From assembly GCA_007129355.1 (NCBI GenBank), contig SKVR01000179.1:1-42156 (forward strand): a stretch of DNA of 42,156 bases, read 5' to 3'. The translations under genes were made by a program, and so were the position numbers. The DNA is from Bacteroidales bacterium (GTDB taxonomy: Bacteria > Bacteroidota > Bacteroidia > Bacteroidales > UBA7960). The notes below the pieces were generated by a model. That model was not told the origin of the DNA and searched no databases. It saw only the letters and a program-made list of their open reading frames with translations. Below are positions 1 to 11,576 of this stretch, piece after piece. The stretch's first letter is position 1. Every line of letters begins with the position of its first letter.

Positions 1-63
1 TTCGATCAATGTACTATCTAAAGTAATTAACCGGGTACTCGCTCGCTTTTTGTTTGTCAATAT

Positions 64-82
64 CAAATATTTTCAAAGAACT
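64..82 (-). promoter_or_regulatory. boxA-like antitermination element in a putative rrn leader
   Basis: Minus strand AGTTCTTTGAAAATATTTG, downstream of the promoter at 143-172; resembles the TTCTTTGA boxA-like element of Bacteroidetes 16S leaders. Confidence 0.45.
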
Positions 83-142
83 ATCTTTTCTATCCTGTTT
101 TTAACCCCTTCTCTCGAAATGGGTCCCCGTGTTTGGGGAGTG

Positions 143-172
143 CAAAGGTAAAAACCTTTTTCTATTTGACAA
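143..172 (-). promoter_or_regulatory. Bacteroidetes-type sigma promoter, probably of an rRNA operon lying left of the window
   Basis: Minus strand reads TTG (172-170), 19 nt, then TACCTTTG (150-143), an exact match to the Bacteroidetes -33 TTG / -7 TAnnTTTG consensus and spacing. Confidence 0.65.
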
Positions 173-410
173 GAGTTTTTTTGAGAAATATTTTACGTCC
201 TGTCGTATTTTGTTGTTTGCCAGCATTTTCGAATCTGAAAAAAAATGGCACTTATCAATGAACTTAAAAAGGGTTGGAATCTTCTTTACAATCTCTATTG
301 CAAAAGGGTTACAAAGATACTAATTCTTAGCGAAAACTCATCAAAAAAAGATGCCTTTTTTATCAACACCCTCTAACTATCTGATTACGTTGAGATATGG
401 GGAAAAGTTA

Positions 411-1376
411 CTATTCGGATAGCTTTTCAACAATATTTTCAATACTCACACCTTCGGCTTCCGCCTTATAATTGCGCACGACTCTATGTCTGAGCACATC
501 ATTGGCAATAGAATTTACATCTTCTATATCAGGTGAATATTTACCGTTTATCGCTGCATTGCATTTGGCACCCAGAATAAGATATTGTGATGCTCTTGGC
601 CCGGCACCCCAGCTAATATATTCTTTTGCTAAAGGGTGGGCATCCGGCGATGTGGGTCTGGTTCTGGATGCGAGCCTTACGGCGTATTCTATAACATTGT
701 CAGGAACGGGTATTTTCCTTATCAGCTTCTGAAAGAAAATTATATCCTGTGCCGTAAGAACTACTTCAAGATCTTTCCGGATGTCGGCAGTGGTAGTTTT
801 AACTACCTGAACTTCCTCTTCAAAACTTGGATAATCAAGCCAAACATTAAACATAAACCTGTCGAGCTGAGCTTCTGGTAAGGGATAAGTACCCTCCTGT
901 TCAATAGGATTTTGTGTAGCCAGTACAAAAAACGGATCATCCAGTTTATAAGTTATACCTGCTGCAGTGACAGATTTCTCCTGCATAGCTTCAAGAAGTG
1001 CCGACTGAGTTTTGGGAGGTGTTCTGTTGATCTCATCAGCCAGGATTACATTGGCAAAAACCGGCCCTTCGATAAATCGAAAATTTCTGGTTTCATCCAG
1101 AATTTCGGTACCAATAATATCGGATGGCATAAGGTCTGGGGTAAACTGAATACGGTTATATTTCAAACCTAATGTTTGCGCAATGGTATTTACGAGCAAT
1201 GTTTTTGCAAGACCGGGTACCCCAACCAGCAAACAATGACCACGGCCGAAAATTGAAATAATGACTTTTCTGATTACTTCATCCTGCCCTATAATTACCT
1301 TACCAATCTCATCTCTGAGCCTATTATAGTTAATAGCAAAAGCATCAAGGGCTTCCACATCTGATTTGAATTCCAT
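411..1376 (-). CDS. MoxR-family AAA+ ATPase
   Basis: 321 aa; Walker A-like GVPGLAKT, ILADEINRTPPKTQSALLEAMQE, TQNPIEQEGTYPLPEAQLDRF motifs. Confidence 0.95.
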   Translation of the reverse strand: MEFKSDVEALDAFAINYNRLRDEIGKVIIGQDEVIRKVIISIFGRGHCLLVGVPGLAKTLLVNTIAQTLGLKYNRIQFTPDLMPSDIIGTEILDETRNFRFIEGPVFANVILADEINRTPPKTQSALLEAMQEKSVTAAGITYKLDDPFFVLATQNPIEQEGTYPLPEAQLDRFMFNVWLDYPSFEEEVQVVKTTTADIRKDLEVVLTAQDIIFFQKLIRKIPVPDNVIEYAVRLASRTRPTSPDAHPLAKEYISWGAGPRASQYLILGAKCNAAINGKYSPDIEDVNSIANDVLRHRVVRNYKAEAEGVSIENIVEKLSE

Positions 1377-1400
1377 ATAATTAATTTAACAGGTTAACGA

Positions 1401-2768
1401 TTACCTGGGTGCCTGGGCTACCCTATCCGTCCACTGGATGGAAAAATCACAATTCAGATAGATCTCGTTAATTGAGATGTAAGTGTTTCCAATCCTTCTT
1501 TTGATCCAATCTTGCACAACCTTCATTTTTTCTTGGTTAAGGGCTAATTGCTGAACAAAATCATAGTCTCCATCCATAGAAGCAACATGTGCATCTATGC
1601 GCTTGTTCACTTTGACAATCCTGAATGCCTGTTTTCCTTCTTCAGTCACCTTGGGCACCGGACTTGAAATTTGCCCTTCATCAAGCCTGTCGATTACAAA
1701 AAATAAATTCTGTTCTATTTCTTCATTCTTAAATCGTGTTGTATTTGTGAAGGGATTAATCATAATTCCACCATTGACTTTACCGGGGTCATCAGAAAAT
1801 TTCAGTGCAGCTTCGGCAAATGTAATTTCTTCGTTATTAATCAACCTTCTTATGCTGTCAAGTTTATTTCTGGCATTACTGAGTTGCAGAGGAGATATCT
1901 TGGGTTGCATCAGAATGTGCCTGACATTGATTTGCTCCCCCCTTCTTTCTATCATCTGTAAAATATGGTATCCGGCTTGTGTTTCAATAATTTCAGAGAT
2001 TTCTCCGGGTCTGAGACCAAAAGCTGTGGCTTCAAACTCAGGATATAATTCACCTCTTCCGTAAAGACCAAGTTCGCCCCCTCTGCGCGCAGATCCAGGG
2101 TCTTCAGAGTAAAGGATTGCGAGAGTGCTGAAACTTTCGCCCTGGAGAATTCTTTCCCTGAGTTCATTAAGTCGTCTTTTGGTTTCAGCAATTTCATCCT
2201 TCTCTACCGGAGGTTTAATAACAATCTGAGCCAGTTCGGTTTCGCTTTCTACAGTTGGGATGCTATCGGGGGGCAAACTATTGAAAAATCGACGTACATC
2301 GGAAGGAGTTACTCTTATATTTTGTGTAATCTGAGCTTCCATCATCTGGCTAAGCTCCTGTTCTCTTATGAGTGGTCTGAACTCATCTTTAAGTTCTTCA
2401 ATGGTTTTTCCATAATATGCTTCGAGTTGTTCTCGTGAACCGATTTGTTGAATAAAAAACCTGAGACGTCGCTCAAGGATTTGCTCTACCTGCATATCAG
2501 ATACTTCAATACTATCAATAACTGCCTGGTTGAAGAGAAGCTTCTGATAAAGCATTTCGTCTAATAATTCGCACTGGGGGTTTGAACCAAAAGTGATTCC
2601 CTGAGATTCAAGCTGTCTTTGCTGATTGAATAAATCCGATTTAAGAATAGCACTATTACCAACAACTGCAACTACCCGATCGATAATGACCTTTTCCTGG
2701 GCTACTATTTGCGAAATGAAACTAAGAATGAATACTGTGGCTATAAAAGCCGAATATAGATTTTTCAT
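1401..2768 (-). CDS. SurA-like periplasmic peptidylprolyl isomerase with parvulin domains
   Basis: Signal peptide, SurA_N-like region (VVAVVGNSAILKSDL), parvulin motifs (YSEDPGSARRGGELGLYGRGELYPEFEATAF; AGYHILQM). Confidence 0.9.
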   Translation of the reverse strand: MKNLYSAFIATVFILSFISQIVAQEKVIIDRVVAVVGNSAILKSDLFNQQRQLESQGITFGSNPQCELLDEMLYQKLLFNQAVIDSIEVSDMQVEQILERRLRFFIQQIGSREQLEAYYGKTIEELKDEFRPLIREQELSQMMEAQITQNIRVTPSDVRRFFNSLPPDSIPTVESETELAQIVIKPPVEKDEIAETKRRLNELRERILQGESFSTLAILYSEDPGSARRGGELGLYGRGELYPEFEATAFGLRPGEISEIIETQAGYHILQMIERRGEQINVRHILMQPKISPLQLSNARNKLDSIRRLINNEEITFAEAALKFSDDPGKVNGGIMINPFTNTTRFKNEEIEQNLFFVIDRLDEGQISSPVPKVTEEGKQAFRIVKVNKRIDAHVASMDGDYDFVQQLALNQEKMKVVQDWIKRRIGNTYISINEIYLNCDFSIQWTDRVAQAPR

Positions 2769-2822
2769 TATTTTTAAAAAGTTTAATTTTAATTTTCAAA
2801 ATGAAGCCCATGAAGTAATGGG

Positions 2823-3674
2823 TTAATAAACTTCAAAACTTCCGTTGCTGGCTGCATTTTTAAAAAGTTCATGTCTGAATTTATTTATTAATTCCTGTTT
2901 TCTGTGGTTAAGGATGATTGCTTTAATGTTATCACTTTGAAATGCTATGGGTGACGCACTTCCCTCAAGCCGGTAATCAATGATATGTAGGAAATAGCGA
3001 TAGAAGTCATCTGTTCTTTCCAGAAAACTGTTATTTCTTAAGAAAGACTCCGTGTTTTGTGGATTTACAGGCATATCCCTTAAGATATCAGAGAAAACAA
3101 ACCATGCATCACTATCGAGAAAATAACTGGCAGCATTATTAATACAATACTCTTCGAGAGAGATCAAGTCCTGCTCACTTTCAGATCTTATGAGTCTTCT
3201 TACTGTATTAATCTCCGGTGCATCAAGAGGAAGTTTGACAAACTTAACCTGTACAATATGGTCTCTGAGTTTAAACTCATCCTGATGTTTTTCATAATAC
3301 TCAGCCATTAGCTTAGGGGTAATAACAGTATCCAGGTTTGCTTTGATGTAGTGATTTTCATAGGAAAATATGATAAGTGAATTTCTGTAATTCTCAACTT
3401 TCCGCTGAAAATCGGCATAGTCTGCGGTCAGATTTTTTTCTGCATCCGCAAGATATACCTGCTGCCTTACCCAGTTGTCAATATATCTTTTGATTATAAC
3501 AGCACTATCTGCAGCATTGACGCCAGGGGTTATTATTCCCTGAAGATCTGATTTATAAAGGTATTTGTTATTGACCCTGGCAACTCTCTCGTCAGCACTT
3601 CTTCCACTAAACCAGGAGCATGCTCCAAAAAAGCTTGTCGAGAAAATAATTAATATGACAATGAATTTCTGCAT
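2823..3674 (-). CDS. SurA/PpiC-like lipoprotein with no clear parvulin active domain
   Basis: Lipobox-like FFGAC; SurA_N-like N-terminus (VARVNNKYLYKSDLQGI); lies between two parvulin genes. Confidence 0.65.
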   Translation of the reverse strand: MQKFIVILIIFSTSFFGACSWFSGRSADERVARVNNKYLYKSDLQGIITPGVNAADSAVIIKRYIDNWVRQQVYLADAEKNLTADYADFQRKVENYRNSLIIFSYENHYIKANLDTVITPKLMAEYYEKHQDEFKLRDHIVQVKFVKLPLDAPEINTVRRLIRSESEQDLISLEEYCINNAASYFLDSDAWFVFSDILRDMPVNPQNTESFLRNNSFLERTDDFYRYFLHIIDYRLEGSASPIAFQSDNIKAIILNHRKQELINKFRHELFKNAASNGSFEVY

Positions 3675-3731
3675 CCACTAAAAATTAATACTATTATGGG
3701 AAACGTTTATTATTCTCTAATGTTATATAAA

Positions 3732-5750
3732 TTATTCCCCAATCAACAATTCAAGGGCATCGGTATTAACGATGTATTCATATTTGCTGCGCAATTCCTT
3801 TACCCATTTTTTCTCCAGGTAATTCTGATAATCGGCAATTACGAGGCCGCGCACTTCATTCATCTTTTTGGGTTGTGAAGGTAAAAACTCATTTACCCTT
3901 ACAACGGCAAAATTGTTACCAGATTTAATAACATTCGAAACCCCTCGTCGGGTATCTGTTTCTGAGAGCAAAGGATTCTGTTCAGTTTCCATGAGTCCTT
4001 TTTCTGATGATACCTCAAGTTGAGAAGATGAATTGAATGTCTTCATAAGTTCATCGTGCGAAATATCCCGTCGTTGTGCTCTGCGGATTTGCTTTCTGCC
4101 TGCCTTTGCTGCCTTTTCCGAATTGAAGGTATAGATCTCAACATCGAACCGGTCATTCCACATGTAGTTTTCAATATTATTTTCAAAAAACTCCCTTAAT
4201 CCGGTCGTGTCCTGCATGGCCTTGCTCCATACCTTTTGATCTGTAAGCTCAAAGAGTAATATTCCATCATGATATTCTTTCATGATCTGCCTGAATTCAG
4301 GATACTTATTCTTCAACTGACTTTCTTCGTAGTCAAGTAGATTCTGATCACGGAAATTCAGATACATAGTGTTTACATAATTTCTAACAGATTCAGGGGT
4401 CCTCATGGACTGAACAATTGCAAGGTAATTTGCGAAATCCTGCTGAGTAAAAGTATTATCAGCAAATGAGAATAACAGGTCATTATGCCCATCTAACAGG
4501 CTCTTATCCCATCTTCCCTGGAAAACACTTTCATCAACCACTTCAAAAAATATTTGAAGATTCTGACTATATTCGCTGAAATCATTTTCATTCTTTATTC
4601 TCTCCAAAACTGCATTCTGGCTAAGTTTTGCCCTGTTGTCTCTGCTTATCCTGTTTTTGAGATCAGCTTTTGCTTCATCCTCAGGAGGCAAAGTTTTATC
4701 TTTTAGTTTTATCAGATGCCACCCGAATTGTGTTCTTACGGGTTCTGATATCTGTTCTGGTTCATTAAGTTCAGCAATTGCTTTAATAAATTCAGGTACC
4801 ATTCTGTTGGAAGTGAAAGCGGGAAGCTCTCCTCCTCTTCTACCTGACGCTTTATCATCAGAGAACCTTTCGGCCAGGTTTTCAAAATCTTCCCCATCCA
4901 ACACTTTCTGATAAATTTCTTCAACCTTAGCTTTAGCCTGTTGCTGATTGGTTTCAGGAGCGTCTGCGGCAACATTAACCATGATATGAGCCACACTGGC
5001 CTTTCCCATAGCAGGCAACTTGTCAGCAACTTTTATAATATGATAGCCAAAACTGGTTCTTACCGGCATAGAGACTTCATTTACCGGGGTATTGTAAACT
5101 ACATTTTCGAAAGGATACACCATATCCATCACAGAGAAATATCCAAGGTCGCCTGAATTGCCACTCATGGCGGGTCGGTTGGCTGTTGCGGTCATTCCCT
5201 TGGCTGAAGGATCATCTGAATATTCTACTGCAAGAGCGGAGAAATCTTCACCAACTAAAATTCTCTCTCTAAGGCTCATAATTTTATTCCATGCAGCCAG
5301 TGTATCGGCCGGATCAGCATGTTCTTCAACAGAAATCAGGATATGTGAAGCTCTCACGTCATATTGTAATCGTTCGTATGCTTCTTCAACTAAATCTTCA
5401 GCAATATTCTGATCACTCAAGTAAGGCTGGGCCAGTTGCTGACGATATCCGGCAAGTTCATCAATGAAGGTTGCATGGGTATCGAGTCCAAGCTGAATTG
5501 CTTCATATACCTTTAGATTGAAGTTGACAAACAACTCAAGATATTCATCAACGGATCTTGGGTCCATAACCTGCGGATTGAGATTGTTTTTTGAATAAAC
5601 ATATTCAAATTCCGAAACCGTAATCTCCCGATCATTAATTTTCAGTAAAACAGGGTCATCTGAAGTTATACCTGCAAATGACTGAAAACCAAACAGTAAG
5701 ATAAACAATATAAATCCGCATAATCCTTTTATCAGATTCAGGTTTTTCAT
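3732..5750 (-). CDS. PpiC/PpiD-like peptidylprolyl isomerase with two parvulin domains
   Basis: 672 aa; two parvulin units (ASHILISVEE...SFGYHIIKV and ASVAHIMVNV...QFGWHLIKLKD). Confidence 0.9.
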   Translation of the reverse strand: MKNLNLIKGLCGFILFILLFGFQSFAGITSDDPVLLKINDREITVSEFEYVYSKNNLNPQVMDPRSVDEYLELFVNFNLKVYEAIQLGLDTHATFIDELAGYRQQLAQPYLSDQNIAEDLVEEAYERLQYDVRASHILISVEEHADPADTLAAWNKIMSLRERILVGEDFSALAVEYSDDPSAKGMTATANRPAMSGNSGDLGYFSVMDMVYPFENVVYNTPVNEVSMPVRTSFGYHIIKVADKLPAMGKASVAHIMVNVAADAPETNQQQAKAKVEEIYQKVLDGEDFENLAERFSDDKASGRRGGELPAFTSNRMVPEFIKAIAELNEPEQISEPVRTQFGWHLIKLKDKTLPPEDEAKADLKNRISRDNRAKLSQNAVLERIKNENDFSEYSQNLQIFFEVVDESVFQGRWDKSLLDGHNDLLFSFADNTFTQQDFANYLAIVQSMRTPESVRNYVNTMYLNFRDQNLLDYEESQLKNKYPEFRQIMKEYHDGILLFELTDQKVWSKAMQDTTGLREFFENNIENYMWNDRFDVEIYTFNSEKAAKAGRKQIRRAQRRDISHDELMKTFNSSSQLEVSSEKGLMETEQNPLLSETDTRRGVSNVIKSGNNFAVVRVNEFLPSQPKKMNEVRGLVIADYQNYLEKKWVKELRSKYEYIVNTDALELLIGE

Positions 5751-5789
5751 AACATTCTTTTTTATCTGTTTATAATTTAAACTTAGAGC

Positions 5790-7301
<1,512 letters not shown>

Positions 7302-7397
7302 TTAAGCATACCACATCTAAAAAATACTAAAATCAAAAGCTCTCCAAACACCTGAATATCGGAGAAAAATCAAAGTTGTGTCTGAAACCGGAAAAAA

Positions 7398-8948
7398 TCA
7401 TCTGACCAAAACCATTGTGCCCGGTTTCTCATGACTTTTGCCTGAATGATCTGAATATCTTATTACGTAAGAATAAACCCCTGCAGGAGCTTCACGACCG
7501 TTTATTCTTCCGTCCCATCCGGAATAATGATCATCAGTTGTAAAAATGCGTTCACCCCAGCGATTAAATATGGTCATGTTGTAAGAGGATGGTGTGAAAA
7601 ACGCAAAACGAGGTTTAAAAATGCGGTTTTCAGCAATGGCACTTTTTGGTTTAAATGCATTGGGAATAAAAACATCCGTTTCCCTTTCCAGTGTGGCAAT
7701 GTTTGATAAAACAAATTCGGGCCCGGTGACATGATCTGAAGGCATTTCAACTGCCATAATGCGGTAATTTATCACTCCGGATTGCTCATTTTCAATAAGG
7801 TATGATAAATTGTCACTGTATGATCGGGTAAACGGATCGACTCGGTCAAGTATTTCAAACTCATTCATTCCATGAAGTTTACGTAAAAGGACATATTCAT
7901 ACACACCATGTTCCCAGCCATTGTAAAAATTCCATTCAATTACATTTTCAGAAACTGATAAAGGATTTACTGATGTATAAATAGTTGAAACTTCATGGCT
8001 TGTAAGTACATGTGCCATGCAGGAATCTAATACCTGAACCCGATATTTTTCAGAACGTTCGGATGCCAGGGGATTATTATCATCAAATCTGATTCTGTCA
8101 CCTGATGAGAATAATGTATCTGAACTAACAAACGCATTTTCACCACTATCCCATCGTTGAAGTATATATCCTGCCCCATCAACTGAGCTATCCACCAGCA
8201 AATCCATCTCAACATTTTCAGAACCTGCATCAAGACTAAGGCGTCTTACCTCAATAAACATTGGTGCCGGAGCAAAATTCACATCAATGCATCTTGCATT
8301 GGATGTTGATGAAATGTTAGTTTCAGAATGATAAGAACGTAAATTAAAACAATATTTTCCTTCTTCTTCGACCGGAAAAAACAAGTGCTGAGCATTTACA
8401 GCAACTGCTGTTTGATTTGTAAACCCCTGATCATTGAATGACCAGATTACGTTTGTATTATCAAAAGGAACCGGCAAAGGTACAGGAGTTCCGGCAGATG
8501 TGGTAACCTCATAATTATTCCAACTGATAAAGATTTGTCGGTTGCAAATATCGTATTCAGGTAACTTTTGAAAAATGGTTTGATGTGCCTCATTACTCAC
8601 TGCAAAACTATCTTCATTTGGATCCCTGGCAACCACATAATAGGAATATGCTTTATTTCCGGCATTAACTCCTGTATCCAGGTAAGATGATTGAGTGAGG
8701 GGCAGCTGAATGATTGGAGCATACCTATCATCATCAAGCCTGCGGTGAATTTCAATGTAGCCATCCTGCACATCAGTTTCCAATGTCCAGCCAATGATCA
8801 CATGATTGTTTTCATTCACACTCACGGAGTCCAATGTAATGAATGACTCTGCATGTGTAGCTGGTAAAAAGACAAAAATAAGAAGTATTGTTGCCAGGCA
8901 ATACATCCATTTTCCAATGAATTTTATATTTATTTCTTTTGTTCTCAA
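7398..8948 (-). CDS. Secreted protein with gliding-motility-associated / T9SS type-B C-terminal domain
   Basis: C-terminus FIPNAFKPKS...YNMTIFNRWGERIFTTDDHYSGWDGRINGREAPAGVYSYVIRYSD is the CHU_C-type sorting domain; signal peptide; Ig/FN3-like repeats. Confidence 0.9.
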   Translation of the reverse strand: MRTKEINIKFIGKWMYCLATILLIFVFLPATHAESFITLDSVSVNENNHVIIGWTLETDVQDGYIEIHRRLDDDRYAPIIQLPLTQSSYLDTGVNAGNKAYSYYVVARDPNEDSFAVSNEAHQTIFQKLPEYDICNRQIFISWNNYEVTTSAGTPVPLPVPFDNTNVIWSFNDQGFTNQTAVAVNAQHLFFPVEEEGKYCFNLRSYHSETNISSTSNARCIDVNFAPAPMFIEVRRLSLDAGSENVEMDLLVDSSVDGAGYILQRWDSGENAFVSSDTLFSSGDRIRFDDNNPLASERSEKYRVQVLDSCMAHVLTSHEVSTIYTSVNPLSVSENVIEWNFYNGWEHGVYEYVLLRKLHGMNEFEILDRVDPFTRSYSDNLSYLIENEQSGVINYRIMAVEMPSDHVTGPEFVLSNIATLERETDVFIPNAFKPKSAIAENRIFKPRFAFFTPSSYNMTIFNRWGERIFTTDDHYSGWDGRINGREAPAGVYSYVIRYSDHSGKSHEKPGTMVLVR

Positions 8949-8993
8949 TCTATAATTTACTTGTTTTGAAAGCTCAGAATCACCCTAATTATT

Positions 8994-10274
8994 TTATCCC
9001 ACCACTAATTCTATCATTTGATCTTCGTGGAGGTACTTTTCAGCAGTTTTCTGGATATCCTCAGATGTGAAGTTTTTCAGTGTTTTTAAATAATCTTTGA
9101 ACCATTCATAATCCTGACTGAAAAGAAAGATCTCTTTAAACCTTTCACTTTGCATGAAGGGTCCGTCAAATGAACGTAAAAAGCTGCCCGACAAATAATT
9201 TCTCAGCATTATAATTTCATGTTCACCTGCCGGGTTCTGACGCAAACGCCTAAGTTCATTGTATACTTCTTCCAGTGCCTTATCTTTTACCTGCTTACCC
9301 ACCTGTGACCCAATAAAAAAGTACGCTGCTCTCAAAAGATTTATAATGGCAGAGTTGATGCCATATGTATAGCCCTTTTCCTGCCGGATGTTTCGCATAA
9401 GCCTTGATCCAAAATAACCGCCAAGTAGTGTATTGGTTATGGAAAGCATATGATAATCAGGATGGTCACGATTAATCATCAGCTTACCGACTCGAATGGC
9501 CGATTGTAAGGCTTCTTTTTTTTCGATGTAATGTTTTGGGTTTGTCGGTATTTGTGGTTTAATAATAATATTCTCCTGCTGTTTCTGATGTTCCCAGTAA
9601 AAGTTATCAAGTGTCTTATTTATAATCTCTACAATCTCTTCGGGATAATTCCCGGCAATAAAGCAAACTGCATTTGCAGGATAAAAGATTGCTTGATGAA
9701 AGCTAATAAGATCATCCCTTACAACCTTTACAAAGTCATCATCTTCAAGCATTTTACCATAAGGATGCAAAGGACCAAAGATAAGTTCAGCAAAATGCAT
9801 GCGAGCAATGTACTGTACCTTTCTCTTGTTTACCAGATACTTTTGCTTTCGGTTTCTGAGAAAAATATGCATTTCATCTTCAGGGAAAACAGGCATGGTA
9901 ATAATCTCCAGCAAAAGCTCAAGTGCTGGTTTAAGATGTTTGGTGAGGGATACAAAACCAACAGAGATAATATCTTTTTGCGCATCGATCTGAAGCGAAA
10001 CTCCATAAAAATCCCACAACTGATTAATTTGTTCTGATGTTTTGTTTTTTGTGCCACTTTTAAGAAGATTGGCAGTGGTGAATGCCTGTAAGGGTTTCGA
10101 TTGATGGCAGCTTCCTGATTTAAATACCAGCTCAAACTTAATGATTTCCTGGCTCCCTCCTTTTTGCATAAATACAGGGATTCCATTTTTCATAAAACTG
10201 GTTTGTGGTTGCAGAAAATTTACATCTTCAATGAGTTTCAGTTCAGGCGCAATAGATCTTTCAGCAAACGGCAT
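8994..10274 (-). CDS. M16 peptidase-family protein lacking the HXXEH motif (non-catalytic partner)
   Basis: M16 architecture (LGGYFGSRLMRNIRQEKGYTYGI); N-terminal half lacks HXXEH. Confidence 0.88.
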   Translation of the reverse strand: MPFAERSIAPELKLIEDVNFLQPQTSFMKNGIPVFMQKGGSQEIIKFELVFKSGSCHQSKPLQAFTTANLLKSGTKNKTSEQINQLWDFYGVSLQIDAQKDIISVGFVSLTKHLKPALELLLEIITMPVFPEDEMHIFLRNRKQKYLVNKRKVQYIARMHFAELIFGPLHPYGKMLEDDDFVKVVRDDLISFHQAIFYPANAVCFIAGNYPEEIVEIINKTLDNFYWEHQKQQENIIIKPQIPTNPKHYIEKKEALQSAIRVGKLMINRDHPDYHMLSITNTLLGGYFGSRLMRNIRQEKGYTYGINSAIINLLRAAYFFIGSQVGKQVKDKALEEVYNELRRLRQNPAGEHEIIMLRNYLSGSFLRSFDGPFMQSERFKEIFLFSQDYEWFKDYLKTLKNFTSEDIQKTAEKYLHEDQMIELVVG

Positions 10275-10297
10275 CAGTTATCGTTTTAAGTTCATTT

Positions 10298-11536
10298 TTA
10301 TTTATTTGCCCTGTAATGCAAAACATTAGCTTTGTAAGGATTAAGAATGTCATTAGCCGCTTTTTGAAGTTCGCCGGCATCAATGGCAAAATACTTTTCA
10401 GTCTGGTGGTTCAGAAGATCTGCATCTCCAAGAAGTTCGTAATATGCGAGATTCATTGCCTTTGAAAGTATACCTGCTTCAGCAAATGTATTGGAAGCTT
10501 CCAGTTTATTTTTTACCTTCTGAAGTTCCCTTTCTGAGACCGGATTGTTTTTCAAATTCTGCAATTCTTCCCAGATTGCTTTTTCTGCATTTTCAATGGA
10601 TTGATCCTTATGTAATTTTCCCATAACAGCCAGAAATCCATTATCAATGCTACCGGTAATCCAGGCATTGGCTTCGCTGAATATTTTCTTTTTCTTTACA
10701 AGGTTTTCCCTTAACCTGGCTGACGAACCTCCGGCAAGTATATCAGTAAGCAAATCAGTTGTATAAAAACTGTAGTCAAGTCTTTTTCCTGTGGGAAATG
10801 CCATGTAAATTTCATCGAAAGGAACATCGCGCTCAACCTTTAAACGACGGTCTGCATTCTGAACTGTTTCGGCAGGCAGGTTTCTTTTATATTTTGCTCC
10901 AGCTGGTATGTCTCCAAACCATTTTTTCACAAGATCAAATGCCAGATTAGGCTCAATATCGCCTGTTAAAACCATAACTGCATTATTGGGTCTGTAAAAC
11001 TGGTAGAAGAAGTCCTTTACCTGTTCCAGTGTGGCATTTTTCACATGGTCAATACTTTTTCCAATGGTGGGCCATTGGTAAGGATGAACCTTATAAACCA
11101 ATGAACGAAGCAATGCCCAAACATCACCGTAAGGCTGATTGAGATATGACTGCCGGTACTCCTCTGAAACCACATCTTTCTGAATATTCAGTTTTTCTTC
11201 CGAAAAGGCAAGTTCAAGCATTCTGTCCGACTCAAGCCACAAAGCTGTTTCAATATTTTGCTTTGGAATTGTAAGATAATAATTGGTAATATCATTAGTT
11301 GTAAAAGCATTGTTTTCGCCACCGGCCATTTGCAATGCATTGTCATATTCTGGTATATTGGCAGAACCTTCAAACATCAAGTGTTCAAATAAATGAGCAA
11401 AGCCGGTGTGCTCCGGATGTTCATCACGTGCACCCACATCATACAGGATATTAACCGCTACAAGGGGTGTGGTGCGGTCCTGGTGGACAATCAACTTAAG
11501 GCCGTTATCAAGTATGTATCTTTGAAAATCTATCAT
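10298..11536 (-). CDS. M16-family zinc peptidase (catalytic)
   Basis: HTGFAHLFEHLMFEG (HXXEH) motif; start adjusted to MIDFQRYILDNGL, which removes the overlap with the upstream CDS. Confidence 0.92.
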   Translation of the reverse strand: MIDFQRYILDNGLKLIVHQDRTTPLVAVNILYDVGARDEHPEHTGFAHLFEHLMFEGSANIPEYDNALQMAGGENNAFTTNDITNYYLTIPKQNIETALWLESDRMLELAFSEEKLNIQKDVVSEEYRQSYLNQPYGDVWALLRSLVYKVHPYQWPTIGKSIDHVKNATLEQVKDFFYQFYRPNNAVMVLTGDIEPNLAFDLVKKWFGDIPAGAKYKRNLPAETVQNADRRLKVERDVPFDEIYMAFPTGKRLDYSFYTTDLLTDILAGGSSARLRENLVKKKKIFSEANAWITGSIDNGFLAVMGKLHKDQSIENAEKAIWEELQNLKNNPVSERELQKVKNKLEASNTFAEAGILSKAMNLAYYELLGDADLLNHQTEKYFAIDAGELQKAANDILNPYKANVLHYRANK

Positions 11537-11576
11537 AGCTAATGTTAAAAACTGAGAACTTCTACCAAATCCGGGT

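Noticed and set aside
129-323. 64-aa plus-strand ORF at the left edge
   Set aside because: Overlaps the strong minus-strand promoter; composition not protein-like; no clear start context.
1597-2064. 155-aa plus-strand ORF
   Set aside because: Lies antisense inside the SurA-like CDS; a shadow ORF.
9531-10037. 168-aa plus-strand ORF
   Set aside because: Antisense to the M16 gene; no family signature.
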